This document shows positions 6,828 through 14,626 of a DNA stretch of 17,594 nt, piece by piece. Below the pieces are notes generated by a model. That model did no database searches, had not been told where the DNA came from, and saw only the letters and a program-made list of their open reading frames with translations. How positions within the stretch are numbered: position 1 is the first letter of the stretch; each line of letters starts with the position of its first letter. The position numbers and the translations under genes are program-made. The stretch is from Urbifossiella sp043733485. Lineage in GTDB: Bacteria > Planctomycetota > Planctomycetia > Gemmatales > Gemmataceae. The stretch is taken from positions 1 to 17,594 of the forward strand of contig JAYTGN010000067.1 in the NCBI GenBank assembly GCA_043733485.1. Reading direction: 5' to 3'.

Positions 6828-8726
6828 TTACGGGTTCTCCCACACGATCGTGACGCGGGAAACGGGACCGTGAGGCCGCAAGCAGACGTGGCTCATCGGG
6901 TCGGACGTGTCCTTGGCGGGCTCAATCACAATGTAACTCGGATAGACGCGGAGGCCCGTCACGGGATGGTGCAGGCTCAGATACACCTCGCCATTCGCAT
7001 CGGGCACCACGTCGGTGAGGGTGATGCGGTTCGAGGCGGTCGATTCCCACTTTGCCGATCCCTTCAGCACGAACGAACGCGGCCGATCCAGCGCGAAGAT
7101 CACGACCGGCTGGCCGCCTTCCTTCAAACGCGCGATCGGCTTGGCCATCGGCAACTTGCTCCACCGATCGATCGCGGCCGGACTGCGGCACACGACCCAA
7201 CCCACGTTGTACCACCACGAATACTTCGCGAGTTCGGCATCGGAACAGTCGCCGAGCGAACGCCCGTTCAAGCGGCCATTGCGCATTTCGCAGAACGAAT
7301 ACTCCATGCCCGCGTCGTGGTCGAGCCCGCCGAGATAGGCTCGATCCGTGAGCATGGGAAGCAGCGCGGTCCAGTTCCAGCCGGGGTGGTGGTCCGTCGT
7401 TTCGTCCCAAAGGATTCGGGCTTCGGGCGTCGTTTGTTCCTTCAGTGCGGTAATCAGTGCGAGTTGTTCGCTCGTGAAGCCGATGTCGAGCGGTTCGGTT
7501 CGGAGTGAGGCGGCGCGGGCAATTGGGCGATCGGGGCCATCGCACCAGGCGATGAGCGCGAGGGTCGCGACAGCGAGGATTGCGCTCCCGCTCGCGCAGC
7601 GGCCGCGTTCGAGCACCTTCCAGATACCGAAGGCTGCGGGAAGTGCGAGGAAGCCGGCCGCGAGCGGTGCGAGCCGTTCGGGCACGTCCACCGGAACGCG
7701 AGGCCAGGCGGCGAGTAGGCGCGCCACGGCCACCGCCGTCGCACTCGTCACCAGCATCAGCCCCGCGCCGCAGCGACAACCGGATCGCCACATCCCGACG
7801 ATTCCAATTGCCCCGGCCACCGCCAGTACGCCACCGAGCGGCAAGGAGCCTGCGAGGGCGAAGTAATCCCCCGGCCCGCCGAGTACGGCCTGCCATTCGG
7901 GAAGCGGAATGTGGTCGCTCGCCGAGGGTTGCCTCAGCCACCAGTAGCGACCCCAGTCGGTGAGCCACCAGAGATTGGGAGCCACGCCCGCGGCCGCGAT
8001 TCCGAGCAATCCGAGGTGCCAGGCGAGTTCGCGCCGCGGTGCCAAGACGAGGTAGTAGCCGATCGCGATTGGCGCGAGGCTGATCCAAAGCACGGGGTGA
8101 GCGTACCATCCGGCAATTGAAACGCCGGCCAGCACGATCCAGCTATCGACTCCGAACCAGCGCGCGTACCGCACGAGCCACGACGCGAAGACGATGACGC
8201 TCAACCCGCCCATGAGGAAGTCGAACTCGCCTTCTTCGATCAGCCTGCGAACCGGTCCGGACCAGCCGATCAGCGTTCCGAAGGCACCTCCGAGTACGGA
8301 TGCACCGGCGGGCAGGCCGACGCCGCGGCCGGCGATCACGAAGGCCAGCGGGATGAGCAGCAGGCAACCGAAGTGTCCCAGTTTATAGGCACCGGGCCGG
8401 TATTCGCCGCCGCCGAGCGTGAGGAAGAGTTCCGCGGGGCGGCATCCGCCATCGAAGACGGGAGTCTTCGGATACCCCGCCTGGAAGTTCGGATCGTAGC
8501 AGGTCGTGCTGCCCGTGAGGTGGAAGTTCTCGGCCCCGAGCGTGCCGTGGTACAGGTGCAGCGGATGCCGACCGGACAGAATCGGGCGGTCGTCGAGAAC
8601 GGCGGCGAAGGTGCCTTCCGGGCTGAACGCGGCGAGGGCCAACCCGGCCTGCGCAATCACCAACCCGACGACCGCGAGGAGCCAACGCGGCCGATGGCGG
8701 AACCCATCCGTGGGCATCTCGTCCAT
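6828..8726 (-). CDS. Large polytopic membrane protein, GT-C-like, unknown substrate
   Basis: The product has 632 residues. Roughly nine to eleven hydrophobic helices occupy residues about 13-400, and a soluble C-terminal part of about 220 residues follows. The first helix is followed by a long non-cytoplasmic loop with HPLHLYHG, an STTCYDPNFQAGYPKTPVFD segment (about 73-92) and a Cys-containing GGCRPAEL. That layout resembles the GT-C superfamily of lipid-linked-sugar glycosyltransferases and related planctomycete membrane proteins, but I recognise no catalytic motif with certainty. The C-terminal part has a YNVGWVVCRS segment and a beta-rich end. The start ATG at 8726 has no strong ribosome site. 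It is convergent with the liv operon, with no clear functional link. Confidence 0.8.
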   Translation of the reverse strand: MDEMPTDGFRHRPRWLLAVVGLVIAQAGLALAAFSPEGTFAAVLDDRPILSGRHPLHLYHGTLGAENFHLTGSTTCYDPNFQAGYPKTPVFDGGCRPAELFLTLGGGEYRPGAYKLGHFGCLLLIPLAFVIAGRGVGLPAGASVLGGAFGTLIGWSGPVRRLIEEGEFDFLMGGLSVIVFASWLVRYARWFGVDSWIVLAGVSIAGWYAHPVLWISLAPIAIGYYLVLAPRRELAWHLGLLGIAAAGVAPNLWWLTDWGRYWWLRQPSASDHIPLPEWQAVLGGPGDYFALAGSLPLGGVLAVAGAIGIVGMWRSGCRCGAGLMLVTSATAVAVARLLAAWPRVPVDVPERLAPLAAGFLALPAAFGIWKVLERGRCASGSAILAVATLALIAWCDGPDRPIARAASLRTEPLDIGFTSEQLALITALKEQTTPEARILWDETTDHHPGWNWTALLPMLTDRAYLGGLDHDAGMEYSFCEMRNGRLNGRSLGDCSDAELAKYSWWYNVGWVVCRSPAAIDRWSKLPMAKPIARLKEGGQPVVIFALDRPRSFVLKGSAKWESTASNRITLTDVVPDANGEVYLSLHHPVTGLRVYPSYIVIEPAKDTSDPMSHVCLRPHGPVSRVTIVWENP

Positions 8727-8917
8727 GAAATCAACCTGGTGTCGTGTTCAACCGCGAAAGGGTAGCCGGAAGGGTCGAGTCGAAGCAAGACAGCAATCGC
8801 CGCGAGGGTGCCTTCGAGCCAAGATGGACGGGCTGATGGCGGTCGCCGCCCAGCCATGTTCACTTCGAGGGGCAATCGATGAACTCAACTGCAGCACAGT
8901 TCGTCTCGAGAAGATTC

Positions 8918-8946
8918 TTGACACTAGACGTCTGGACGTCTACATT
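8918..8946 (+). promoter_or_regulatory. Promoter of the DNA methyltransferase gene, predicting a leaderless mRNA
   Basis: A perfect TTGACA (8918-8923) and a TACATT (8941-8946) are separated by exactly 17 bases. Transcription would begin about 7 bases after the -10 box, on or next to ATG 8954. The promoter lies inside the longer reading frame that begins at ATG 8879, so the promoter and the longer start compete as explanations. Confidence 0.65.
8925..8942. promoter_or_regulatory. 18-bp operator-like inverted repeat between -35 and -10
   Basis: TAGACGTC, a TG spacer, and GACGTCTA form a perfect 8+2+8 inverted repeat filling the promoter spacer and touching the -10 box. It contains the palindrome GACGTC twice (8927-8932 and 8935-8940). 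A protein bound here would block RNA polymerase. Candidate binders are the methyltransferase itself, through its winged-helix-like N-terminus, or the module's enzymes if GACGTC is their target. Confidence 0.65.
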
Positions 8947-8953
8947 GTCCGAC

Positions 8954-10135
8954 ATGCGTGAAACCGTCGAACGTTATGCACCGGGTCAGATCCGGGATGC
9001 CATTGTCTCCGTACTCTCATTTTCATCGCACTCGATGCAGGTGAAAGAAATCGAAGCACAAGTTAGCAAGTTGATCGGCTCAACTTCCGGATCGTCGATC
9101 CGTTCGTATTTGAGGTTGAACGCTCCGGGATTGTTCGTGCGAGAAGAACGCGGATTCTATTCCTTGCAGCGGGGGAATCGAGCGAGCAGTGCCTCTTCCG
9201 CGCGCAAACTTAACTGGCTGGATCGAGTTCACTTCGGCAATTCCACGCTGTTTCACGACGACTGTTTCGCCTGGCTCGAACGACAGGCGGCGAACTCCAT
9301 TCATGCCGTCGTAACGGACCCACCTTACGGGTTGCACGAATACACGCCGGAACAGCAAGAAAAACTCCGCAACGGGAAGGGCGGCGTCTGGAGAATACCG
9401 CCGTCGTTCGATGGGCACGCCCGAGCACCACTCCCGCGTTTTACGACGCTAACTCGGGAGCAACTCCAACAAATCCGGGACTTTTTCTTCTTACTCGCGA
9501 AATCGCTCATCGAGAAACTCGTCCCGGGGGCGCAGGTCGTGGTTGCCTCGAACCCCCTCGTTTCTTTTCTCGTATCGAGCGCGCTTGCAGCAGGCGGACT
9601 CGAACGTCGCGGCGAGATTATTCGGTTGACGATGACCATGCGCGGCGGCGATCGCCCGAAAGCCGCCCACGATGATTTCCCCAATATCAGTGTCATGCCG
9701 CGATCGATGTGGGAACCCTGGCTCGTCTTCCGCAAGCCGGTCGAAGGACGAGTTCAGGATAATCTGAGGAGGTGGGGAACCGGCGGGTTCCGGCGGCCGA
9801 GTAAGGACAAACCGTTCGGCGACGTGATTCAATCGAGCCCCACTCGGAAGGAGGAACGTGCGTTAGCACCGCATCCCAGCTTGAAGCCTCAGGCGTTTCT
9901 CCGTCAGATCGTTCGCGCGGTTTTACCTCTTGCGAAGGGTGTGATCCTAGACCCGTTCGCCGGATCGGGTTCCACTCTCGCGGCTGCCGAAGCCGTCGGT
10001 TACCAAAGCATCGGTATTGAAAAGGACGAGTTCTTTTTCTCGATGGCATGTGAAGCGATTCCCCGACTCATCGAGTACCCTATTAGACCTTCGAGTCGAA
10101 AAGCCGGTACACCCAGTTCCGACGGAGTTTCATGA
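8954..10135 (+). CDS. DNA methyltransferase (N6-adenine or N4-cytosine, beta-type motif order) with N-terminal winged-helix-like domain
   Basis: 393 residues from this start. Residues about 8-72 look like a winged-helix domain of the HARE-HTH kind seen in restriction-modification proteins (QIRDAIVSVL, then VKEIEAQV, SSIRSYLRL, ERGFYSL). The catalytic motif TDPPYG (121-126) comes before the AdoMet-binding DPFAGSGST (333-341), the beta-class order; HPSLKP (307-312) is also typical. Between them lies a long target-recognition stretch (about 130-300). DPPY favours N6-adenine but does not exclude N4-cytosine. An upstream ATG at 8879 with a weak GAGGGG site would add 25 residues; 8954 is preferred because a strong promoter lies just before it. 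The gene converges on a nuclease gene and overlaps its 3' end by 53 bases. It would protect host DNA from that nuclease. Confidence 0.9.
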   Translation: MRETVERYAPGQIRDAIVSVLSFSSHSMQVKEIEAQVSKLIGSTSGSSIRSYLRLNAPGLFVREERGFYSLQRGNRASSASSARKLNWLDRVHFGNSTLFHDDCFAWLERQAANSIHAVVTDPPYGLHEYTPEQQEKLRNGKGGVWRIPPSFDGHARAPLPRFTTLTREQLQQIRDFFFLLAKSLIEKLVPGAQVVVASNPLVSFLVSSALAAGGLERRGEIIRLTMTMRGGDRPKAAHDDFPNISVMPRSMWEPWLVFRKPVEGRVQDNLRRWGTGGFRRPSKDKPFGDVIQSSPTRKEERALAPHPSLKPQAFLRQIVRAVLPLAKGVILDPFAGSGSTLAAAEAVGYQSIGIEKDEFFFSMACEAIPRLIEYPIRPSSRKAGTPSSDGVS

Positions 10136-10700
10136 TACCGTCCTTGTGCAGCGTTGCGGTTCGAGTTCCAAGCTCACCGCGCGCATTGCGACGAAAATCG
10201 GCGATTTCGACCTGACCGAGATAGACTTCCTTGAAGACCATCGACCGCCGGCTACGCGCTGGTTCGGTTACTGAATCGACGTCGTAAACAAATACGCACA
10301 TCCATTGTTCGCGAGCTCCGTGCGTATCGACTGCTCCGCCAGACTTGCGAGTAGTCTTAATCTCTACTCCCTCGGTGCCCGATTTGACCGCGTCGTCCGG
10401 ATAGTACCCTTGCACGACGAGGTCGGGATGACCGTTGAAGTACTGATTCTCGCGAAGGACGCGGGAATGCTTTGCCAAGCTTCCAGTCAACATATCGGAC
10501 AACATGCCGGACATGATTGCCGGGCGGAGCATGTCGTCGAGCCGTTGCAGACCTTTCCGAGAGAGTAACGTGTTAACGTCGAAAAAGAAATCGTACACGT
10601 CTTGCATCGCCATCTGGAAGTCGGCGATGCGAAGTTGGAACGGCAACTTGGCCCGCGTGTTGAATTTCGAGAGATCGATGATGCTTTTTCCAAATGCCAT
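10083..10700 (-). CDS. Putative Type II restriction endonuclease, PD-(D/E)xK fold
   Basis: A 205-residue soluble protein with no family I can name. A plausible PD-(D/E)xK active site is visible: HPDLVVQGYY (91-100, Asp93) and GVEIKTT (111-117, Glu113 and Lys115), preceded by a helical N-terminal half with several acidic residues. The 'NGHPDLVVQG ... VEIKTT' layout is common in Type II restriction enzymes and related nucleases. It lies tail to tail with a DNA methyltransferase gene, which strongly supports a restriction role; the target sequence is unknown. The ATG at 10700 has GGAG 6 bases upstream (complement of 10707-10710). Base composition of this module is visibly less GC-rich than that of its neighbours, suggesting transfer. 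Confidence 0.75.
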   Translation of the reverse strand: MAFGKSIIDLSKFNTRAKLPFQLRIADFQMAMQDVYDFFFDVNTLLSRKGLQRLDDMLRPAIMSGMLSDMLTGSLAKHSRVLRENQYFNGHPDLVVQGYYPDDAVKSGTEGVEIKTTRKSGGAVDTHGAREQWMCVFVYDVDSVTEPARSRRSMVFKEVYLGQVEIADFRRNARGELGTRTATLHKDGIMKLRRNWVYRLFDSKV

Positions 10701-10842
10701 TGTTCGCTCCAGCCGTTTATTCCACTTCTGCGATGCTGACGGTCGAGTTAGGGTATCAACTTCGTCGACGAATTCCTCGCCTTGCGTGCCTTTCCCACTT
10801 CCGCTATACCCCCGGGCCCGGACTCGGCAAAAGGGGCGACTG

Positions 10843-12330
10843 ATGGGTCGGTTCGCGGATCATCCGACGGCGGCGTGGTGCCTGGGCGCGATCGCGTTCC
10901 TCATCGCGGCACTCGGCGCGAAGCACTACGCCGGAAGCTGGAACGACGGCAGTCGCCTCGCCGCCGTCGAATCGCTCCTCGACCGCGGCACCCTCGCCAT
11001 CGACGACTCCGACTTCTGCAAAACCCCTCAACGCCTCCTCGATTCGGGCCACCTACCATACTCGGCCGATCGCGCCGACCTCCTCCAATATGGCACCTAC
11101 GACAAACTCTTCGTTCGCGGACACTTCCACTCCGATAAACCCGCCGTCGTCAGCATTCTGATGTCGGGGATGTACCGGCCGTTGATGTGGCTCGGCGTGC
11201 CGTCGCCGGGGGAACGGCCCGACATCTTCTGCTACCTGATGACGCTGCTCACGAGCGGCCTGAGCTATGCCGTTGCGGTGGGTTGCTTGTGGACCCTCGG
11301 CCGCCGCATCGGGCTCGAACCGCGATGGCGGCTCCTCTGGCTCGCGGCGTTCGCACTGTGTACTTATGCCCCGACTTACACGCAACACGTGAACAGCCAC
11401 GCGATGCAACTCGGCGTCGTGGCCGCGATGTGCGTGCTCCTGAATCGCGAATCCGGTAGCGGGTCGGGTGGCACCGTGCTTCTAGCCGGTGCCGTGAGTC
11501 GAGCACCGGCTGGAAGCACGGTGCCACCCAGAATCGGGGCGTTGTTCGCACTCGGCACACTCGCCGGGCTCGGGTTCAACCTGGACTTCGGCAGCGGCCC
11601 GCCGCTCGTCGCGTTCACATTCGCATTCGTGCTGTGGAAGACTCGCAGCTTCCGAAGTGTGCTCGCCTTCTCGTTCGCGGTGCTTCCCTGGGTTGCGGCC
11701 GGCATCGGAATCAATTACGCCATCGGCGGAGTCTGGAAGCCGATCAATATGTATCCCGAACACTTCCAGTTTCCCGGCACGCCGTTCACGGAAGAAAACC
11801 TCACCGGCTTCTTCCGCCACGAACCGCTGAATCAGTTCCTCTATGCCGCAGGGATGCTCTTCGGGAAGCAGGGCTTCTTGAACCACAACTTGCCGCTGCT
11901 GTTGTGCGTGGTCGCGGGGTGGTCGGTACTGCGAAGCAAGACGGAGGAGAGTTACGCGGGATTGCTCATGCTGCTTTGTTGGTGCGGCGCGACCTGGCTC
12001 ATGTATGCCGTGCTCTCGAACAACATGGGGGGGGGGTGCTGCTCGGTGCGGTGGTTCGTGCCGTTCCTCGCACCGGGCTTCTGGCTCCTCGCCGTGATCC
12101 TCCGCGATCGACCCGAGAGACGGCGTGAATTCTTAGTTCTCGCTGTCGGCGGAGCCGTGTTGTCCAGCCTCATGTGGTGGAAGGGACCGTGGACGATGCG
12201 GATGGTTCCCCTCCTCTGGCCCATCGTGGGCGTCACGCTGATCGCTTGGGGCGGGGTTGCGGTTTCGCGTCGTCGGACACCTTCGCAGTCGCAAATTCTC
12301 GAACCGCAAAGGCGTTCTATCGCGGCTTGA
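10843..12330 (+). CDS. Polytopic membrane protein resembling GT-C glycosyltransferases
   Basis: 495 residues from ATG 10843, which follows AAAAGGGG; the longer open frame upstream is antisense to the nuclease gene and not protein-like. About ten hydrophobic helices are visible. After the first helix an external loop carries GTYDKLFVRGHFHSDKPAVV (about 88-107), with a DKP motif as in PMT_2-type mannosyltransferases, followed by HVNSHAMQL near 185. A conserved-looking loop NNMGGGCCSVRWFVPF lies near 392-407. Catalytic acidic residues cannot be assigned with confidence. Two oddities: an in-frame palindromic repeat (about residues 209-229) placed between two helices, and a run of ten G (12027-12036). 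It may act in surface glycan or lipid-linked sugar metabolism, but that is inference. Confidence 0.75.
   Translation: MGRFADHPTAAWCLGAIAFLIAALGAKHYAGSWNDGSRLAAVESLLDRGTLAIDDSDFCKTPQRLLDSGHLPYSADRADLLQYGTYDKLFVRGHFHSDKPAVVSILMSGMYRPLMWLGVPSPGERPDIFCYLMTLLTSGLSYAVAVGCLWTLGRRIGLEPRWRLLWLAAFALCTYAPTYTQHVNSHAMQLGVVAAMCVLLNRESGSGSGGTVLLAGAVSRAPAGSTVPPRIGALFALGTLAGLGFNLDFGSGPPLVAFTFAFVLWKTRSFRSVLAFSFAVLPWVAAGIGINYAIGGVWKPINMYPEHFQFPGTPFTEENLTGFFRHEPLNQFLYAAGMLFGKQGFLNHNLPLLLCVVAGWSVLRSKTEESYAGLLMLLCWCGATWLMYAVLSNNMGGGCCSVRWFVPFLAPGFWLLAVILRDRPERRREFLVLAVGGAVLSSLMWWKGPWTMRMVPLLWPIVGVTLIAWGGVAVSRRRTPSQSQILEPQRRSIAA
11466..11529. repeat. Palindromic repeat inserted in frame in a membrane-protein gene
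   Basis: The arms 11466-11492 and 11503-11529 are reverse complements over 27 bases with a single mismatch and a 10-base loop. It is the same element as at 1-56. In frame it encodes a segment with GTVLLAGA and APAGSTVPP, against GTVLPAGV-like and TPAGSTVPP in the first gene. Confidence 0.9.
12027..12036 (+). repeat. Run of ten G within a coding sequence
   Basis: A mononucleotide run of ten G covers the ATG-GGG-GGG-GGG codons of the 495-residue membrane protein. Loss or gain of one base would truncate or alter the last 100 residues. Runs of this length can be slippage-prone. Confidence 0.85.
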
Positions 12331-12450
12331 TTTTCAGGCGCAAACCTTTCGTGAAGCACAACTTCGGAATGATGCGACTTCGACCCCCTTTTCAATTCAC
12401 GCTCGAATCTTTAGGATGTCGATAAGGGTTCTGCTCAATCGGAGCCACGG

Positions 12451-13179
12451 ATGCCGACGCAAATGACCGCCGAGGAAATCGCGGTCGCCAACGATCATCT
12501 GACGATGGCCTTGCCGCAGGAAGTGCTCCGCTGGGCCGCGGACCGGTTCTATCCACGCATTCTGATGGCGACGGCGTTCGGGGCCGAAGGCTGCTGCATC
12601 ATCCACATGCTCGCGGAAATTGAACCGCGCACGAAGGTCATCAACATCGACACGGGTTATCAGTTCACCGAGACGCTCGAACTTCGCGAACGGATCAAGG
12701 ACCGCTACGGCATCGCGGTCGAGTACGTTCGCCCGGAACTGACGGTGCCCGAATACGAGGAAGAGCACGGAGGGCCGCTCTACGAATTGCGTTCGGATCA
12801 GTGCTGCCACGATCGCAAGATCATGCCGCTGCGTCGGGCAATGACTCGGCTTGACCCGCTCGCGTGGATCAGCGCCATTCGCAAGGATCAGACGCAAGAT
12901 CGCGGCAAGGCCGACGTCATTCAGTGGGATGCAAAGTTCAACGTGGTGAAGGTGAACCCGCTGCTGAACTGGACGAAGAAGGACGTGTGGGCGTTCGCGA
13001 TGAAGCACGACGTGCCGTACAATCCGCTGCACGATCAAGGCTACCCGAGTATCGGCTGCTGGCCCTGCACCCGCGCCGTTCAGGCGGGCGAAGACGACCG
13101 TGCCGGTCGCTGGGCCGGCAAGGTCAAAAAAGAGTGCGGCCTGCACGTGATCGAACAGCAGGACGGCGGCGGTATTTGA
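12451..13179 (+). CDS. cysH: Adenylylsulfate (APS) reductase, thioredoxin-dependent
   Basis: 242 residues. It reduces APS to sulfite and AMP in the cytoplasm using thioredoxin. The [4Fe-4S] cluster cysteines that mark APS reductases, as opposed to E. coli-type PAPS reductase, are all present: DQCCHDR (Cys118, Cys119) and GCWPC (Cys203, Cys206). The catalytic cysteine is in KKECGLH (Cys229). Other family features are ATAFGAEG (40-47), NIDTGYQF (65-72) and WISAIRKDQT (139-148). ATG 12451 has GGAG 6 bases upstream. It leads a sulfate assimilation cluster. The 120 bases before it presumably hold the promoter, but I see no convincing -35/-10 pair there. Confidence 0.95.
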   Translation: MPTQMTAEEIAVANDHLTMALPQEVLRWAADRFYPRILMATAFGAEGCCIIHMLAEIEPRTKVINIDTGYQFTETLELRERIKDRYGIAVEYVRPELTVPEYEEEHGGPLYELRSDQCCHDRKIMPLRRAMTRLDPLAWISAIRKDQTQDRGKADVIQWDAKFNVVKVNPLLNWTKKDVWAFAMKHDVPYNPLHDQGYPSIGCWPCTRAVQAGEDDRAGRWAGKVKKECGLHVIEQQDGGGI

Positions 13180-13180
13180 T

Positions 13181-13267
13181 TTGTAGGGCGTGTCGAGGCT
13201 TTGCGAGACCCGCCGTAAGCCGATGGAAGTGTCGGCGGGTCTCGCAAAGCCTCGACACGCCATACAA
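13181..13267. repeat. Long inverted repeat between cysH and the Rrf2 regulator gene
   Basis: The arms 13181-13215 and 13233-13267 are 35 bases long with one mismatch and a 17-base loop. The core contains GTCGAGGCTTTGCGAGACCC and its complement. The sequence differs from the GTGGCAC family, so this is a second repeat type. In the cys transcript it would form a strong hairpin just before the regulator start codon (13276), and it may reduce read-through or mask the ribosome site. Confidence 0.9.
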
Positions 13268-13275
13268 GAGAAATC

Positions 13276-13698
13276 ATGCTTTTCTCCGCTAAAGCCGAGT
13301 ACGCGGGTGTCGCGATGCTGGAGCTCGCCTCCCGGCACCACGACCCCCGGCCCGCGCGCCTCGCGGACATCGCGGACAAGCACGGCATCCCCGGCCGCTT
13401 CCTCGTGCAAATCCTGCTCGATTTGAAGCGCGCCGGGCTCGTGGCCAGCACCCGCGGCGCGGCCGGCGGTTACGCACTCGCTCGACCTGCCGACGAAATC
13501 ACGATGTACGATATTCTCAACGTCATCGACCCGCCCGAACAGCACGCTCGCGCCGACGACCCGCTTCAACCGACCGTTTACGTTCACAACATTCGCGCGG
13601 TCTGGGATCAGATCGTGGAAGCCCAACAATCCATCCTTCGACAAACGACCCTGGCCGCACTGTTGGAACAAAGCCAGGGATTGCAATACGCGATTTAA
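13276..13698 (+). CDS. Rrf2-family transcriptional regulator without cluster cysteines
   Basis: 140 residues. The N-terminal winged helix is typical of Rrf2 proteins (IscR, NsrR, CymR): MLFSAKAEYAGVAMLELA, then ARLADIADKHGIPGRFLVQI (27-46) and the wing GLVASTRGAAGGYALARP. The protein contains no cysteine at all, so it cannot hold the iron-sulfur cluster of IscR or NsrR. CymR of Bacillus, which controls cysteine and sulfur genes without a cluster, is the closest functional analogy. Lying between cysH and cysD, 14 bases before cysD, it probably controls this sulfate assimilation cluster. The ribosome site is weak and lies next to the end of the inverted repeat. Confidence 0.9.
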   Translation: MLFSAKAEYAGVAMLELASRHHDPRPARLADIADKHGIPGRFLVQILLDLKRAGLVASTRGAAGGYALARPADEITMYDILNVIDPPEQHARADDPLQPTVYVHNIRAVWDQIVEAQQSILRQTTLAALLEQSQGLQYAI

Positions 13699-13712
13699 CG
13701 AGTCGAGAAACG

Positions 13713-14615
13713 ATGAGCGTTCTGACCCATTTGCAACGGCTCGAAGCGGAAGCCATTCACATCATGCGTGAAGTGGTGGCCGAAGCGGACAAGCCGGTGA
13801 TGCTGTACTCGATCGGCAAAGACAGCGCGTGCATGCTGCACCTGGCCTTCAAGGCCTTCTATCCCGCGCCGCCACCGTTCCCCCTGTTGCACGTCGACAC
13901 GACCTGGAAGTTCCGGGACATGTATGCCATGCGTGCCCGCATGGCCGCCGAAATGAAGATGGAACTGCTCGTTCACCGAAATCCCGAAGCGATGGCGTTG
14001 GGAATCAATCCGTTCGATCACGGTTCGCAAGTGCACACGGATATGTGGAAGACGCAGGGCCTGAAACAGGCTCTGGACAAATACGGTTTCGATGCCGCGT
14101 TCGGCGGCGGTCGTCGCGACGAAGAGAAATCCCGGTCCAAGGAGCGGGTCTTCTCCTTCCGCAGCGCCGCCCACCACTGGGATCCCAAGAATCAGCGGCC
14201 CGAATTGTGGCGGCTCTACAACGCCCGCAAAAACAAAGGCGAGAGCATCCGCATCTTCCCGATTTCCAATTGGACCGAACTCGACATCTGGCAGTACATT
14301 CACCTCGAGAGCATCCCAATCGTGCCGCTTTATTATGCGGCCGAACGGCCGGTGGTGGATCGCGACGGCACGCTGATCATGGTAGACGACGATCGCATGA
14401 AACTCGCTCCGGGTGAAAAGCCCACGATGAAGAGCGTTCGGTTTCGCACGCTCGGCTGCTATCCGCTTTCTGGTGCCGTGGAATCGACCGCGACGACGCT
14501 GCCGCAGATCATTCAGGAAATGCTGCTGACAACGACATCCGAACGGCAAGGACGGATGATCGATCACGATGCCGCTGCTTCGATGGAAGCGAAGAAGCAA
14601 CAGGGGTATTTTTAG
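13713..14615 (+). CDS. cysD: Sulfate adenylyltransferase subunit 2
   Basis: 300 residues, the catalytic ATP-pyrophosphatase-type subunit that forms APS from sulfate and ATP together with the CysN GTPase. The PP-loop SIGKDS is at residues 33-38, followed by HVDTTWKFRDMY (60-71) and the conserved FGGGRRDEEKSRSKERVFSFR region (130-150, named by its ends). It also has NWTELDIWQYI and, near the C-terminus, RTLGCYPLSGAVES, and ends in KKQQGYF as usual. The length is normal. It lies 14 bases after the Rrf2 gene. Its usual partner cysN does not follow directly; 770 bases with repeats and a small gene intervene. Confidence 0.96.
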   Translation: MSVLTHLQRLEAEAIHIMREVVAEADKPVMLYSIGKDSACMLHLAFKAFYPAPPPFPLLHVDTTWKFRDMYAMRARMAAEMKMELLVHRNPEAMALGINPFDHGSQVHTDMWKTQGLKQALDKYGFDAAFGGGRRDEEKSRSKERVFSFRSAAHHWDPKNQRPELWRLYNARKNKGESIRIFPISNWTELDIWQYIHLESIPIVPLYYAAERPVVDRDGTLIMVDDDRMKLAPGEKPTMKSVRFRTLGCYPLSGAVESTATTLPQIIQEMLLTTTSERQGRMIDHDAAASMEAKKQQGYF

Positions 14616-14626
14616 GATTGTGCGTT

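Noticed and set aside
10761..10772. 12-bp perfect palindrome TTCGTCGACGAA between the nuclease gene and the next gene
   Set aside because: Several palindromes of this length are expected by chance in this window, and no promoter is positioned convincingly around it.
10804..10809. TATACC as -10 box of the 495-residue membrane protein gene
   Set aside because: The hexamer 17 bases upstream (TTGCGT) matches the -35 consensus poorly, so the promoter is not supported.
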